DNA of 64,000 bases from NCBI RefSeq assembly GCF_001421505.1, contig NZ_LMKL01000004.1:310001-374000 (forward strand). Direction: 5' to 3'. Source of the DNA: Sphingomonas sp. Leaf17 (lineage in GTDB: Bacteria; Pseudomonadota; Alphaproteobacteria; Sphingomonadales; Sphingomonadaceae). The position numbers and the translations under genes were made by a program. The notes beneath the pieces are model-generated. The model saw only the letters and a program-made list of their open reading frames with translations, had not been told where the DNA came from and made no database searches. This document shows positions 8,761 to 16,969 of the stretch, piece by piece (position 1 is the stretch's first letter; the number at the start of each line of letters is the position of its first letter).

Positions 8761-10056
8761 ATGAAGTTCGTTTCCAGGGTCGTGCTCGCGAGCGCGCTGG
8801 TCGCCGGCATGGGCGGCATGACGTTGGCGGTGCCCGCCATCGCCAAGGACAAGAAGGCCGAGGAAAAGCCCGGCCTGAAGCTCAGCCCCGACGTTCTGAA
8901 GGCCGCGCAACTGGCCCAGCCGGCGATTGCCGCCAAGGATTTCGCGACGGCGGAAACCAACATCGCGCTGGTCGAGGCGGGTGCCAAGACCGATGACGAC
9001 AAGTATATCGCCGCCGCTTTGCGGTACGATCTGGAATCGCAGAAGATCGGCGCCAAGCAGGCGGCCAATCCCAACGCGCCGGTCGACGAAAGCGCACTCG
9101 CGCGTCCGCTGGAGGCGCTGATCGCCAGCCCGGCGACCGCGCCCGACGCGAAGGGGCGTTATGCTTATCGCCGCGGTGCCCTGTCGTTCAACGCCAAGCA
9201 ATATCCGGTCGCGCTGCAATATTTCGCGCAGGCGCAGAAGCTCGGCTTCACCGACCCCAACCTGCCGCTTCAGATCGTGCGCGCCAAGGAAGGGGCCGGC
9301 GACATGGCCGGTGCGATGACCGACCTTGAGGCCGTGATCGCGGCCGAGACGGCGGCCGGTCGCAAGCCGCCCGAGGATCTCTATCGCTACGGCATCGCCC
9401 GCAACAACGCGGCGAAGAACGCGCCGGCGACGGTGTCGTGGCTGCGTAAATATGTCACCGCCTATCCGACGACCAAGAACTGGCGTGACGTGCTGGTGAC
9501 GTACGGTCTGCAGCAGAATTCGGTCACCAAGCTTGATACCGCGCAGAAGATCGACCTGTTCCGCCTGATGATGGCGACCAACTCGCTCGCCGATCAGTAT
9601 GATTATGAGGAATATGCCCAGAAGGTGTATGATCGCGGTCTGCCAGGTGAGACCCAGGCGGTCCTGAACGCAGGCAAGGCAGCGGGCAAGATCCCGGCAT
9701 CCAGCCCGATCGCCATGTCGCTGCTGCGCGATTCGGCAAACGCCATCCGTCAGGAAGGATCGCTCGCCGGTCTGGAAACCAAGGCGGCGAGCGCCGCGAC
9801 CGGCACGACCGCGGCGCAGACCGCCGATGCCTATCTGGGCATGGGCAACTACGCCAAGGCGATCACGCTGTACCGCCTCGCCCTGCAAAAGGGTGGTGTT
9901 AACGCGGACGAAGTTAACACGCACCTCGGCATCGCGCTGGCCCGCTCCGGCGACAAGGCAGCGGCCCGCACCGCCTTTGCCGAGGTGAAGACCGCGCCGC
10001 GCGCCGACATCGCCGCGCTGTGGACCACCTATCTCGATGCCCCGCCGACCGCGTAA
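8761..10056 (+). CDS. secreted alpha-helical/TPR-like repeat protein
   Basis: A 431-residue protein with a clear signal peptide (MKFVSRVVLASALVAGMGG, cleavage probably after VPAIA). The rest is almost entirely helical, with paired-helix TPR-like units, for instance YRRGALSFNAKQYPVALQYF near residue 140 and YLGMGNYAKAITLYRLAL near residue 360. A GAGGAG ribosome binding site lies nine bases before the ATG. The gene is monocistronic: a gap with nothing recognisable precedes it (8590-8760) and a hairpin terminator follows at 10080. It probably acts as a periplasmic protein-protein interaction scaffold; the specific partner is unknown. The family is widespread in Sphingomonas-like genomes as a hypothetical protein. 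Confidence 0.85.
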   Translation: MKFVSRVVLASALVAGMGGMTLAVPAIAKDKKAEEKPGLKLSPDVLKAAQLAQPAIAAKDFATAETNIALVEAGAKTDDDKYIAAALRYDLESQKIGAKQAANPNAPVDESALARPLEALIASPATAPDAKGRYAYRRGALSFNAKQYPVALQYFAQAQKLGFTDPNLPLQIVRAKEGAGDMAGAMTDLEAVIAAETAAGRKPPEDLYRYGIARNNAAKNAPATVSWLRKYVTAYPTTKNWRDVLVTYGLQQNSVTKLDTAQKIDLFRLMMATNSLADQYDYEEYAQKVYDRGLPGETQAVLNAGKAAGKIPASSPIAMSLLRDSANAIRQEGSLAGLETKAASAATGTTAAQTADAYLGMGNYAKAITLYRLALQKGGVNADEVNTHLGIALARSGDKAAARTAFAEVKTAPRADIAALWTTYLDAPPTA

Positions 10057-10079
10057 TCGGCGAAGCATCGACGTGAAAG

Positions 10080-10117
10080 GGGGGGGGCGGCAGCGATGCC
10101 GTCCCCCTTCTTTTTAT
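10080..10117. terminator. hairpin terminator between the TPR-like and Lrp genes
   Basis: The arms GGGGGCGGCA and TGCCGTCCCC pair with one G-T wobble around a four-base loop, followed by TTCTTTTT on the plus strand. This is a standard rho-independent terminator for the secreted repeat protein. It also separates the convergent Lrp-type gene. Confidence 0.8.
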
Positions 10118-10169
10118 CGGGCGGGTTTAGTCTGTTACTGCGGCTGTCGCGGGCGGATCGCCGTCGCGG

Positions 10170-10637
10170 TCATTCCGGCGGAACCGGGATGCCGGACAGG
10201 GATTTCGCGGTGCGGATGGTCAGCGACGTCTTGACGCTGCCGACATTGGGGGCCGGCGTCAGGTGGGTCGTCAGGATTTCCTGAAAGCTCTTGAGGTCGC
10301 TGGCCACGATCTTCAGGATGAAGTCGATCTCGCCGTTCAGCATGTGACATTCCCGGACTTCCGGAATTTGCGCGACATGATCCTCGAACGCCGACAGGTC
10401 GTGTTCGGCCTGGCTTTTCAGGCTGACCATCGCGAACACCGTGATCGGGAAGCCCAGTTTGCCGGCATCCAGGTCCGCATGATACCCGCGGATCGCACCG
10501 GCCTCCTCCAGCGCGCGCACGCGGCGCAGGCAGGGCGGGGCGGTCAGCCCGACCTGTTCCGCCAGATCGACGTTCGTCATGCGACCGTCGGCCTGAAGCA
10601 GGGACAGGATCTGGCGATCGATCCGGTCGAAGGGCAT
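10170..10637 (-). CDS. Lrp/AsnC-family transcriptional regulator
   Basis: A 155-residue regulator starting at ATG 10635-10637 (MPFDRIDRQILSLLQADGRM) with AAGGAG eight bases upstream; the open frame extends further but without this signal. The N-terminal helix-turn-helix is DLAEQVGLTAPPCLRRVRAL. The C-terminal RAM domain (FAMVSLKSQAEHDLSAFE, MLNGEIDFILKIVASDL) binds an amino acid effector and forms octamers in this family. The product resembles Lrp proper more than AsnC, but the effector cannot be read. It likely controls its own divergent promoter region (see 10689-10742). Confidence 0.92.
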   Translation of the reverse strand: MPFDRIDRQILSLLQADGRMTNVDLAEQVGLTAPPCLRRVRALEEAGAIRGYHADLDAGKLGFPITVFAMVSLKSQAEHDLSAFEDHVAQIPEVRECHMLNGEIDFILKIVASDLKSFQEILTTHLTPAPNVGSVKTSLTIRTAKSLSGIPVPPE

Positions 10638-10688
10638 TGCGCAGGCTCCTTGGAAATCTTGCCGGTTTGATCGGCCATACCGTGTCGG

Positions 10689-10742
10689 TTTATAAGATAG
10701 TTCCAACCAAACGCAATTGTCCCACATTGCGACGGAACGGAA
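10689..10742 (-). promoter_or_regulatory. predicted lrp promoter with overlapping palindromic operator
   Basis: On the minus strand a -35 TTGCGT (plus-strand 10711-10716) and a -10 TATAAA (10689-10694) are spaced by 16 bases, 52 bases upstream of the Lrp-type start codon. The -35 lies inside an interrupted palindrome, CGCAAT-N8-ATTGCG (10712-10731). The flanking TTCC (10701-10704) and GGAA (10739-10742) are symmetric about the same centre. Lrp-family proteins bind such A/T-flanked dyads. Autorepression by the divergent Lrp-type protein is the natural inference. The same stretch lies upstream of the histidine-kinase-like gene. Confidence 0.5.
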
Positions 10743-10793
10743 ACATCCCCGAATCGGGTGTTTCGCAAAGCGTGCGGTGGGGGTAAGGAATCG

Positions 10794-12692
10794 ATGCGGC
10801 GCGGGGTTTCGTGGCCGTATCTCCCGGGGAAACAACCGTTGCGTTTCGACGACAGTCTCAAGACCGTCCTCTCTGCCGACATGGCAACGGGCTTCGGCGC
10901 GCAATCGGCGTGGCGACAACTGGTCGACCTGACCGGTCGTGGTCGGGCGGCGGCGGACGAGGCGACGATCGCCCGGTTGCGGATGCTGCGCCCATCGGTG
11001 CCGGTGTCCGTGCGGGCGGCGAGTGCGCGGGCGCTGGCCTTTGCCGCACCGGACGCGGCGCTGGTCGGATTTTTCGCCGAGGACGAGCTGGCGATCGCAG
11101 CACCGGTGCTGCGAACCGCGACCCTTGCGGCGGACGACTGGATCGCCCTGCTGCCCAGGCTGTCACCCGCCCTGCGATCGGTGCTGCGGCACCGGCGCGA
11201 CCTGCCGGCCGAAGTGGCGCGGGGGCTGGAAAGTTTCGGGCCGATTGATTTCGTCATTGCCGGGCCGGTCGATCCTGAGCCGGTGGCCCCGACCCCGGCG
11301 GCTGAATATCCGACGCCGGTAATGGCGGATCCCGAGCCTCAGCCGGTGGTCGCCCCCGTCGCGCCGGCTGAACCCGTCGCGCCGGCCGAACCCGTTGCCG
11401 TCGTCGCCCAGGCGCTGCCGGATGCGCCGCTGAGCGAAAGCCCGTTCGTGGCGCTGGGCGACATCACGCGCGGCCTGCCGGTCGTGGCGGAGGCGTTGCG
11501 GCACGCGGAAGCCGAGGCGGAGGCGGCTCCCGCCCCGATGCCGCCGCCGCCGGTGCCGACGCCCAACGGCTTCGTGATCTCGGACATCGTCGCGCGGATC
11601 GAGGCGTTTCGCCAGCGTCGCTCCGACGGGCTGGACGAAACCCCGGCACCGCAGCCGGTGCCGCAGGGGTTCCGGTATGAAACCGATGCGACCGGCGCGA
11701 TCGTAACCGTCGAGGGTGTGAACCGCACGCCGCTGGTCGGCGCGTCGATCGCGCTGTCGGTGATTCAGGGCGTGATGCAGGTCGATGGCGTGACGACCGG
11801 CGCGTTCCGGCGTCGTTCGGTATTCCGCGATGCGCGACTGCTGGTGGGCGGGGATTCACCCGCCGCCGGATCGTGGCGACTGTCGGGGTCGCCGGTGTTC
11901 GACGATGCGACCGGGCGGTTCGCGGGCTATCGCGGCACCGCCCGTCGGCCGCGCGCCGACGAAAGCGCCGCCCCGGTCCGCCCGGTCCGGTCCAGCGCGT
12001 CGGATTCGCTGCGGCAACTAGTTCATGAACTGCGCACGCCCAGCAACGCCATCGCCGGTTTTGCCGAACTGATCGGCACCGAATTGCTGGGGCCGGTGCC
12101 GGACGTCTATCGTGATCGCGCCAACCTGATCCGCAGCCAGGCCGCCGGCCTGATCGCCGCGATCGACGATCTGGATACCGCCGCCCGGATCGAGGTTCAC
12201 GCGCTCGACCTGCGGACGATGGTCGTGCCGATGCAGCCGCTGCTCGCCCGGATCGTCGCCGATCTGGAGCCGTTGGCCGACCTGCGCGGTGCGATCGTCA
12301 CGCTGGACGCCGCCAGTGACCCGGTGGATGTCGCGGGCGACGACCGGGCGGTGGAACGGCTGCTCGGCCGATTGCTGGCGGCGATCGTATCCGCCGGGTC
12401 GCAGGGGGAACGGATCACGGTCGCGGTCGCGCTGGTCGATGGGTGTGCCGTCGTCACGGTGGATCGCCCGCGCGCGCTGGGTCCGCACGTCGCCGACGAC
12501 CTGCTCAGCATCGATGCCGAGCGTGAGGCCGAGATCGAGGGCGCGCCACTGCTGGGGACGGGCTTCGCCCTGCGGCTGGCGCAGAATCTGGCGGTGGAGC
12601 TTGGTGGCGCGCTGACGATCGGCGAAGACCGACTGACTTTGCGGTTGCCGGCGGTCGCGACCCGCGCCGTGGAGCAGGCGTCGATCGTCTGA
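10794..12692 (+). CDS. histidine-kinase-like signalling protein with degraded ATP-binding domain
   Basis: A 632-residue protein if begun at ATG 10794 (MRRGVSWPYLPG; AAGGA seven bases upstream). TTG 10839 (followed by RFDDSLKTVLSAD, with GGGGA ahead of it) would give 617 residues and is a real alternative. The first ~150 residues are Ala-rich helices, followed by a Pro/Ala/Val linker with PAEPVAPAEPVA repeats, a PAS-like segment (ETDATGAIVTVEGVNRTPLVG), then a HisKA-type H box (LVHELRTPSNAIAGFAELI). The ATPase part retains a G2-like GTGFALRLAQNL but shows no N-box asparagine (LLGRLLAAIVSAG) and no D-x-G-x-G G1 box. No membrane segment is evident. It may accept phosphate or act as an adaptor rather than autophosphorylate. 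Confidence 0.75.
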   Translation: MRRGVSWPYLPGKQPLRFDDSLKTVLSADMATGFGAQSAWRQLVDLTGRGRAAADEATIARLRMLRPSVPVSVRAASARALAFAAPDAALVGFFAEDELAIAAPVLRTATLAADDWIALLPRLSPALRSVLRHRRDLPAEVARGLESFGPIDFVIAGPVDPEPVAPTPAAEYPTPVMADPEPQPVVAPVAPAEPVAPAEPVAVVAQALPDAPLSESPFVALGDITRGLPVVAEALRHAEAEAEAAPAPMPPPPVPTPNGFVISDIVARIEAFRQRRSDGLDETPAPQPVPQGFRYETDATGAIVTVEGVNRTPLVGASIALSVIQGVMQVDGVTTGAFRRRSVFRDARLLVGGDSPAAGSWRLSGSPVFDDATGRFAGYRGTARRPRADESAAPVRPVRSSASDSLRQLVHELRTPSNAIAGFAELIGTELLGPVPDVYRDRANLIRSQAAGLIAAIDDLDTAARIEVHALDLRTMVVPMQPLLARIVADLEPLADLRGAIVTLDAASDPVDVAGDDRAVERLLGRLLAAIVSAGSQGERITVAVALVDGCAVVTVDRPRALGPHVADDLLSIDAEREAEIEGAPLLGTGFALRLAQNLAVELGGALTIGEDRLTLRLPAVATRAVEQASIV

Positions 12693-12694
12693 TC

Positions 12695-13699
12695 GTGACG
12701 GCGATCCGGCCACCCTATCGCATGGCCGCGCCGGACCCGGCATCGCTGGTCGCGTGGCCGGACGATTTCGGGACGCGCTTCACCCTGTTTGTCGATGTCG
12801 AGGAAGAGTTCGACTGGCGCGCGCCGCTCGACCGGGCGTCACGGTCGACAACGGCGATGGCGGCGTTGCCCGACGCGCATCGCCGGTTCGCCGACCGGGG
12901 TGTCGGGCTGACCTGCCTGATCGACCACCCGGTTGCCGTCGATCCGGCGGCGGTCGCCATCTTGGCGCGCATCGTCGAGGACGGCCGGTCGGAGATCGGC
13001 AGCCAGTTGCACGCCTGGGTCAACCCGCCGTTCATCGAAACCCTGTCGCCGGCGGCAAGCTATGCCGGCAACCTGCCGCCCGCGCTGGAGGCGGCCAAGC
13101 TGGATGCGCTGACCGATGCGATCATCGCCGCCTTCGGCCGCAGCCCCCGCGTCTATCGCGCCGGACGGTACGGGATCGGTCCCGACAGCCACGCGCTGCT
13201 GGCGGAACGGGGCTATCGACTCGATAGTTCGGCGCGCGCGCGGTATGACTATAGCGGTGATGGCGGACCGGATTTCCGCGCGGTCGGCAACGCGGCCTAT
13301 CGGTCGGTGGCGGGGCTGCTCGAACTGCCGCTGACGACGGTCTTCACCGGCCATTGGCGGCGCGGCGGCCATGTGCTGCATACCGCGCTGGGGCGGGTGC
13401 CGAAGGGGCGGGGAATCGCCGCACGGGCGGGCCTGCTGTCGCGGATCGCCCTGACGCCGGAGGATATGCCGATCGCGGCGGCGTTGGCGGCGGTGGATGT
13501 CGCGATCGGCGAAGGAGAGCGGTTGCTGACCTTTTCGTTTCATTCACCGTCGCTGGTGCCGGGACATACGCCCTATGTTCGCGACGCGGCGGATCTTGCA
13601 CGGTTCCATGGCTGGTGGGACGCGATGCTCGGCCATCTCGACCGCCGGGGCGTGCACAGCGCGACCATCGCCGACATCCTTGGTGCCAGCCGACCCTGA
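12695..13699 (+). CDS. polysaccharide deacetylase-like protein (WalW-type)
   Basis: A 334-residue protein starting at GTG 12695, two bases after the kinase-like stop, so the pair is probably an operon. The deacetylase-like barrel begins with FTLFVDVEEEFDW (metal-binding aspartate region), followed by EIGSQLHAWVNPPF, where one histidine of the usual H-x-x-x-H pair is seen, then YRAGRYGIGPDSHALL and TFSFHSPSLVPGH near the end. This is the WalW branch, often annotated in exopolysaccharide loci. No signal peptide is visible, so a cytoplasmic role is likely. Catalytic competence is uncertain because the second metal histidine is not obvious. Confidence 0.75.
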   Translation: MTAIRPPYRMAAPDPASLVAWPDDFGTRFTLFVDVEEEFDWRAPLDRASRSTTAMAALPDAHRRFADRGVGLTCLIDHPVAVDPAAVAILARIVEDGRSEIGSQLHAWVNPPFIETLSPAASYAGNLPPALEAAKLDALTDAIIAAFGRSPRVYRAGRYGIGPDSHALLAERGYRLDSSARARYDYSGDGGPDFRAVGNAAYRSVAGLLELPLTTVFTGHWRRGGHVLHTALGRVPKGRGIAARAGLLSRIALTPEDMPIAAALAAVDVAIGEGERLLTFSFHSPSLVPGHTPYVRDAADLARFHGWWDAMLGHLDRRGVHSATIADILGASRP

Positions 13700-13711
13700 C
13701 CCCGATCACGG

Positions 13712-16700
13712 TCAAATATCCGTCGTCGCCAGTCGCCAGATTCCCCTGCCCGAACGCTTGGCATCGTACAGCGCCAGATCGGCCTGCTTGTAGATGGCCT
13801 CGGGCGTTTGTCCGGCCCGCGCGGCGATGACCGCGCCGATGCTCATGGCAACGTGCAGGTCGTGCCGTCCGGCGGCGACCGGCAGCGCGAACGCGGTGTA
13901 CAGGCGGGTACAGATATCCTCGATCGTCTGCGTGCCTTCCACGTTGGCGACCAGTACCGCGAACTCGTCACCGCCAAGCCGGAAGATGCTGTCCTGCTGG
14001 CGCAGCGTCGTCGTCAGCCGGTCGGACACTCCCACCAGCAGGGCATCCCCGACGTCGTGACCCAGATCGTCATTGACGGGCTTGAACTGGTCGAGGTCGA
14101 TCAGCAGCAGCGCGAAGGGCTGGCGGTGGGCGTTGGCCAGATGACGGCCGACAACCTCGCCATACAGCCGTCTGTTGCCCAGACCGGTAAGCGTGTCGGA
14201 ATAGGCCAGCTTCTCCAGTTCGCCCTGACTGACGATCAGCTCGGCGGTGCGATGTTCGACCAGCCGCTCCAGAACTTTTTCGCGCCGGCGCGCGCTGCGC
14301 AGCCGGAGATGGAACAGCCCGAACAGAAGCGCCCCCGCGGTCATCACCGCGGCGGCCCGGACCAGGGTGGTTTCGAACCCGCGCGGTTCGACGGTGATCG
14401 GCAGGACGAGCGGCGCGCCGATCATCGCCAGGCCGCCGCCCGGCACCGGCTGCAGCGCGCGGACCTCCAGCGTCGATCGCCCGGGCGGCATGTTGGTATA
14501 GCGGGCCACCCGGTGCAGCGCGTCGGCGGGCGTCCAGTCGCTTTCGAGCGGTGACAGGCGATAGGCATAGGCCTGATCCCGGCTGGCGGTGAAATCCAGC
14601 CGGGCGAAACTGGCGGTCAGGCTGCGGTTCCTGCCGGCGATGGTGATGCCGCCGCCGACCGACGCGGGGATGATCGTTCGTCCGCCGCCTTCAATCGCGG
14701 TGAAGCGCAACGGCGCGTGATCCGCGCGGCGCGGCGGGGCGGCGGGGTCGATGATCGTCAGGCCGCCGAAGCCGGCGAACACGATCCGTCCATCGGGCAA
14801 GCGATCGCCGGCACCGGTCCAGTTGGCGGTGAATGCAACGCCGTCGGCTGCCCGCAGCGGCGTGATCGTCAAGGGGCCGGGGTCGATCCATGCGATGCCG
14901 CCATCGGTGCTGACCCAGATATTGCCGTCGGATCCGGTCAGGATCTTGTCGATGGTGTCGTGGGGCATCCCGTCCCGGCGGCCCAGATGCGCCACCGCCC
15001 GCCAGGTCCGTTCGTGTCGCGCGAAGATCGTGATCCCGCCGCCCACCGTGCCGGCCCATAGCCGACCCTGTCCGTCCTCCAGCAACGTGCTGACGAAATT
15101 GCCCCTCAGCGCGGGCGGGCCGCCGGTCTGCCGGGTGATCCGCGTGACGGTACCGGTCGCGAGATCGACGCGGTTCAGGCCACGCGCGGTGCCGACCCAC
15201 AGCGATCCATCGCGCGTGGTCGCCAGCGATTTCACCCGCGGATCACTGAGCGCATGCGACCAGCGTGCGAGGACGGGCGCTGTCGGCCGGCGCAGGTCCA
15301 CCGTCGCCACGCCCATGCCGCCGACGTACAGCGTGTCGCCCTGCGTCAGCAACCGCCACCATGACAGCGGTGACAGGCGGCGGGCACCACGCCCGTCGAG
15401 CCGCACCTGCACCAGGCCCCCTTCGCCGGCGAGAAAGGCGTCGCGACCGACCGGAAAGGCAAAGTCATGAACGTCCCGGCCCGTCCCCGGCACGCGCTGA
15501 ACCTGCGCCATCCCGCCGTTTTCGGCTGGTATGAGCCGCGACGCGGGCGCGTCGGCCGATCCGTACCACACTGTGCCATCCGGTGCGGCGGCGACGGACC
15601 AGGCGGCGTCGGGGGGCTGGGTGCGATCGGTCCGCAAGGCGTCGACGATACCCAGCACGCGCCGCGGGGCGGGGTCGACATGGGAGAGGCTTGCGTCGCC
15701 GGCGGCCCAGACCATGCCGGCCCGGTCGCGCATCAGGTAGTTCAGACCGTCCTCGGGCAGACTGCCGGGGATCTGCCGGTCATGCGCGCGACGGCGAACG
15801 GCAAGCGTCGTGGTGTCGACCACCCAGATGCCGGACCGAGATGCTGTCCACAGCGTGCCGTCGGGCATGGCGGTCATCATGCCCAGGGCGGTCGTCTGGC
15901 CGTCGACCGTGATCGGCAGGGTTCGGACGCGCCCACCCGGCTCCACGATATGAAAACCGGACTTGCTGGTCGTCGCCCATAACCGACCCTGCCGATCGGT
16001 CTGCATCGCGGCGATCCTGTCATCGGGTTCAAGCGCCAGCCCGACCCGGGAGAACCGCTCCTCGCCGACCGCGCGGCGCAGCAGCAGCGCTCCTGTCGCC
16101 ACCCACAACGTTCCCGCGCGATCGACGAACACCGCGCCGACAGCGCCCGGTGGCAGGCCGTTTGCGGCCGTGGGGTGGATGATTGTGACCCGGCCGTCCG
16201 ATCGCCGGACATGGGCCAGCCCGCCGTCGCCGCCGACCCACAGTCCTCCCCGACCGTCGTCGCTGATTGCCCTGACATGGCCGTGATCGAGCGACGTCCG
16301 GTTCGGCGGCCGCCTGAAACGTTCGGTGGCGGGGTCGTGCCAGAGCAGCCCCTCCGCACTCATGCCCAGCCATAATCGTCCCGCCCGATCGGCGTGGACG
16401 AGGTTGACCATCGGTTCCGGCAGCGCCCCGGCATCCGCGGTCGCCTCCGTCGAGTAGGTTTTGAAGGCGGTTCCGTCCCACCGGGCCAGACCGGCGTCGG
16501 TCGCCAGCCAGATGAAGCCGGCCGCGTCCTGCGCGATGGCGCGCGGCAAGCCGGAATCCGGTATCGCATCGTCCCTGGCCACGACCTTGAAGAACAGGTC
16601 GGCGGTAGGGGGCCATGGATCGCGGGCGATGGCGCGGGCAGCGTCGCGATCCTCGACAGCCGGCATCCGCGGTTCCGAGGTGCTCACCGACGCTGCGAGC

Positions 16701-16753
16701 GTGCAGGCGAATCCGCCCGCAATCGCCGCCGTGATGTACCGGTACAACCCCAT
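13712..16753 (-). CDS. two-component-type beta-propeller sensor diguanylate cyclase (GGDEF)
   Basis: A 1013-residue membrane protein. A short N-terminal hydrophobic segment (YITAAIAGGFACTLAASV) serves as a signal or anchor. Residues ~50-650 contain repeated seven-bladed propeller units of the Reg_prop type (GLWVGGDGGLAHV, LWVATGALLLRR, MVWAAGDASLSHV, LWVGTARGLNRV, LWAGTVGGGITIF, IWVSTDGGIAWI). A Y_Y_Y domain follows (YAYRLSPLESDWTPA), then one membrane helix (AAVMTAGALLFGLFHLRL) and a GGDEF domain. The active loop GGDEF is intact and an RQQD I-site lies five residues upstream, so it should make cyclic di-GMP with product inhibition. The domain order implies periplasmic ligand sensing, perhaps of a glycan, given the neighbouring WalW-type gene. 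It is convergent to that gene with a 12-base gap. Confidence 0.9.
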   Translation of the reverse strand: MGLYRYITAAIAGGFACTLAASVSTSEPRMPAVEDRDAARAIARDPWPPTADLFFKVVARDDAIPDSGLPRAIAQDAAGFIWLATDAGLARWDGTAFKTYSTEATADAGALPEPMVNLVHADRAGRLWLGMSAEGLLWHDPATERFRRPPNRTSLDHGHVRAISDDGRGGLWVGGDGGLAHVRRSDGRVTIIHPTAANGLPPGAVGAVFVDRAGTLWVATGALLLRRAVGEERFSRVGLALEPDDRIAAMQTDRQGRLWATTSKSGFHIVEPGGRVRTLPITVDGQTTALGMMTAMPDGTLWTASRSGIWVVDTTTLAVRRRAHDRQIPGSLPEDGLNYLMRDRAGMVWAAGDASLSHVDPAPRRVLGIVDALRTDRTQPPDAAWSVAAAPDGTVWYGSADAPASRLIPAENGGMAQVQRVPGTGRDVHDFAFPVGRDAFLAGEGGLVQVRLDGRGARRLSPLSWWRLLTQGDTLYVGGMGVATVDLRRPTAPVLARWSHALSDPRVKSLATTRDGSLWVGTARGLNRVDLATGTVTRITRQTGGPPALRGNFVSTLLEDGQGRLWAGTVGGGITIFARHERTWRAVAHLGRRDGMPHDTIDKILTGSDGNIWVSTDGGIAWIDPGPLTITPLRAADGVAFTANWTGAGDRLPDGRIVFAGFGGLTIIDPAAPPRRADHAPLRFTAIEGGGRTIIPASVGGGITIAGRNRSLTASFARLDFTASRDQAYAYRLSPLESDWTPADALHRVARYTNMPPGRSTLEVRALQPVPGGGLAMIGAPLVLPITVEPRGFETTLVRAAAVMTAGALLFGLFHLRLRSARRREKVLERLVEHRTAELIVSQGELEKLAYSDTLTGLGNRRLYGEVVGRHLANAHRQPFALLLIDLDQFKPVNDDLGHDVGDALLVGVSDRLTTTLRQQDSIFRLGGDEFAVLVANVEGTQTIEDICTRLYTAFALPVAAGRHDLHVAMSIGAVIAARAGQTPEAIYKQADLALYDAKRSGRGIWRLATTDI

Positions 16754-16969
16754 GGATCTACCATAGGTCTGGCATCTTGCGATCTATTTAACGGCCCGCG
16801 CGCCTTGTCCTTGCCGTGTGCGCGTCCCGGCGCGACTTTCTTCGGGGTCGTGAGTTACATCGTCGCAGGCGACTGGATTGGTCTACAATATACCGTAGTG
16901 CGCCGGGCCGGATCGTTCCTGCAACGCAGTGCGGTCGGTGTCGGGCGGTTGGTCTTTGGGGGAATGTCG

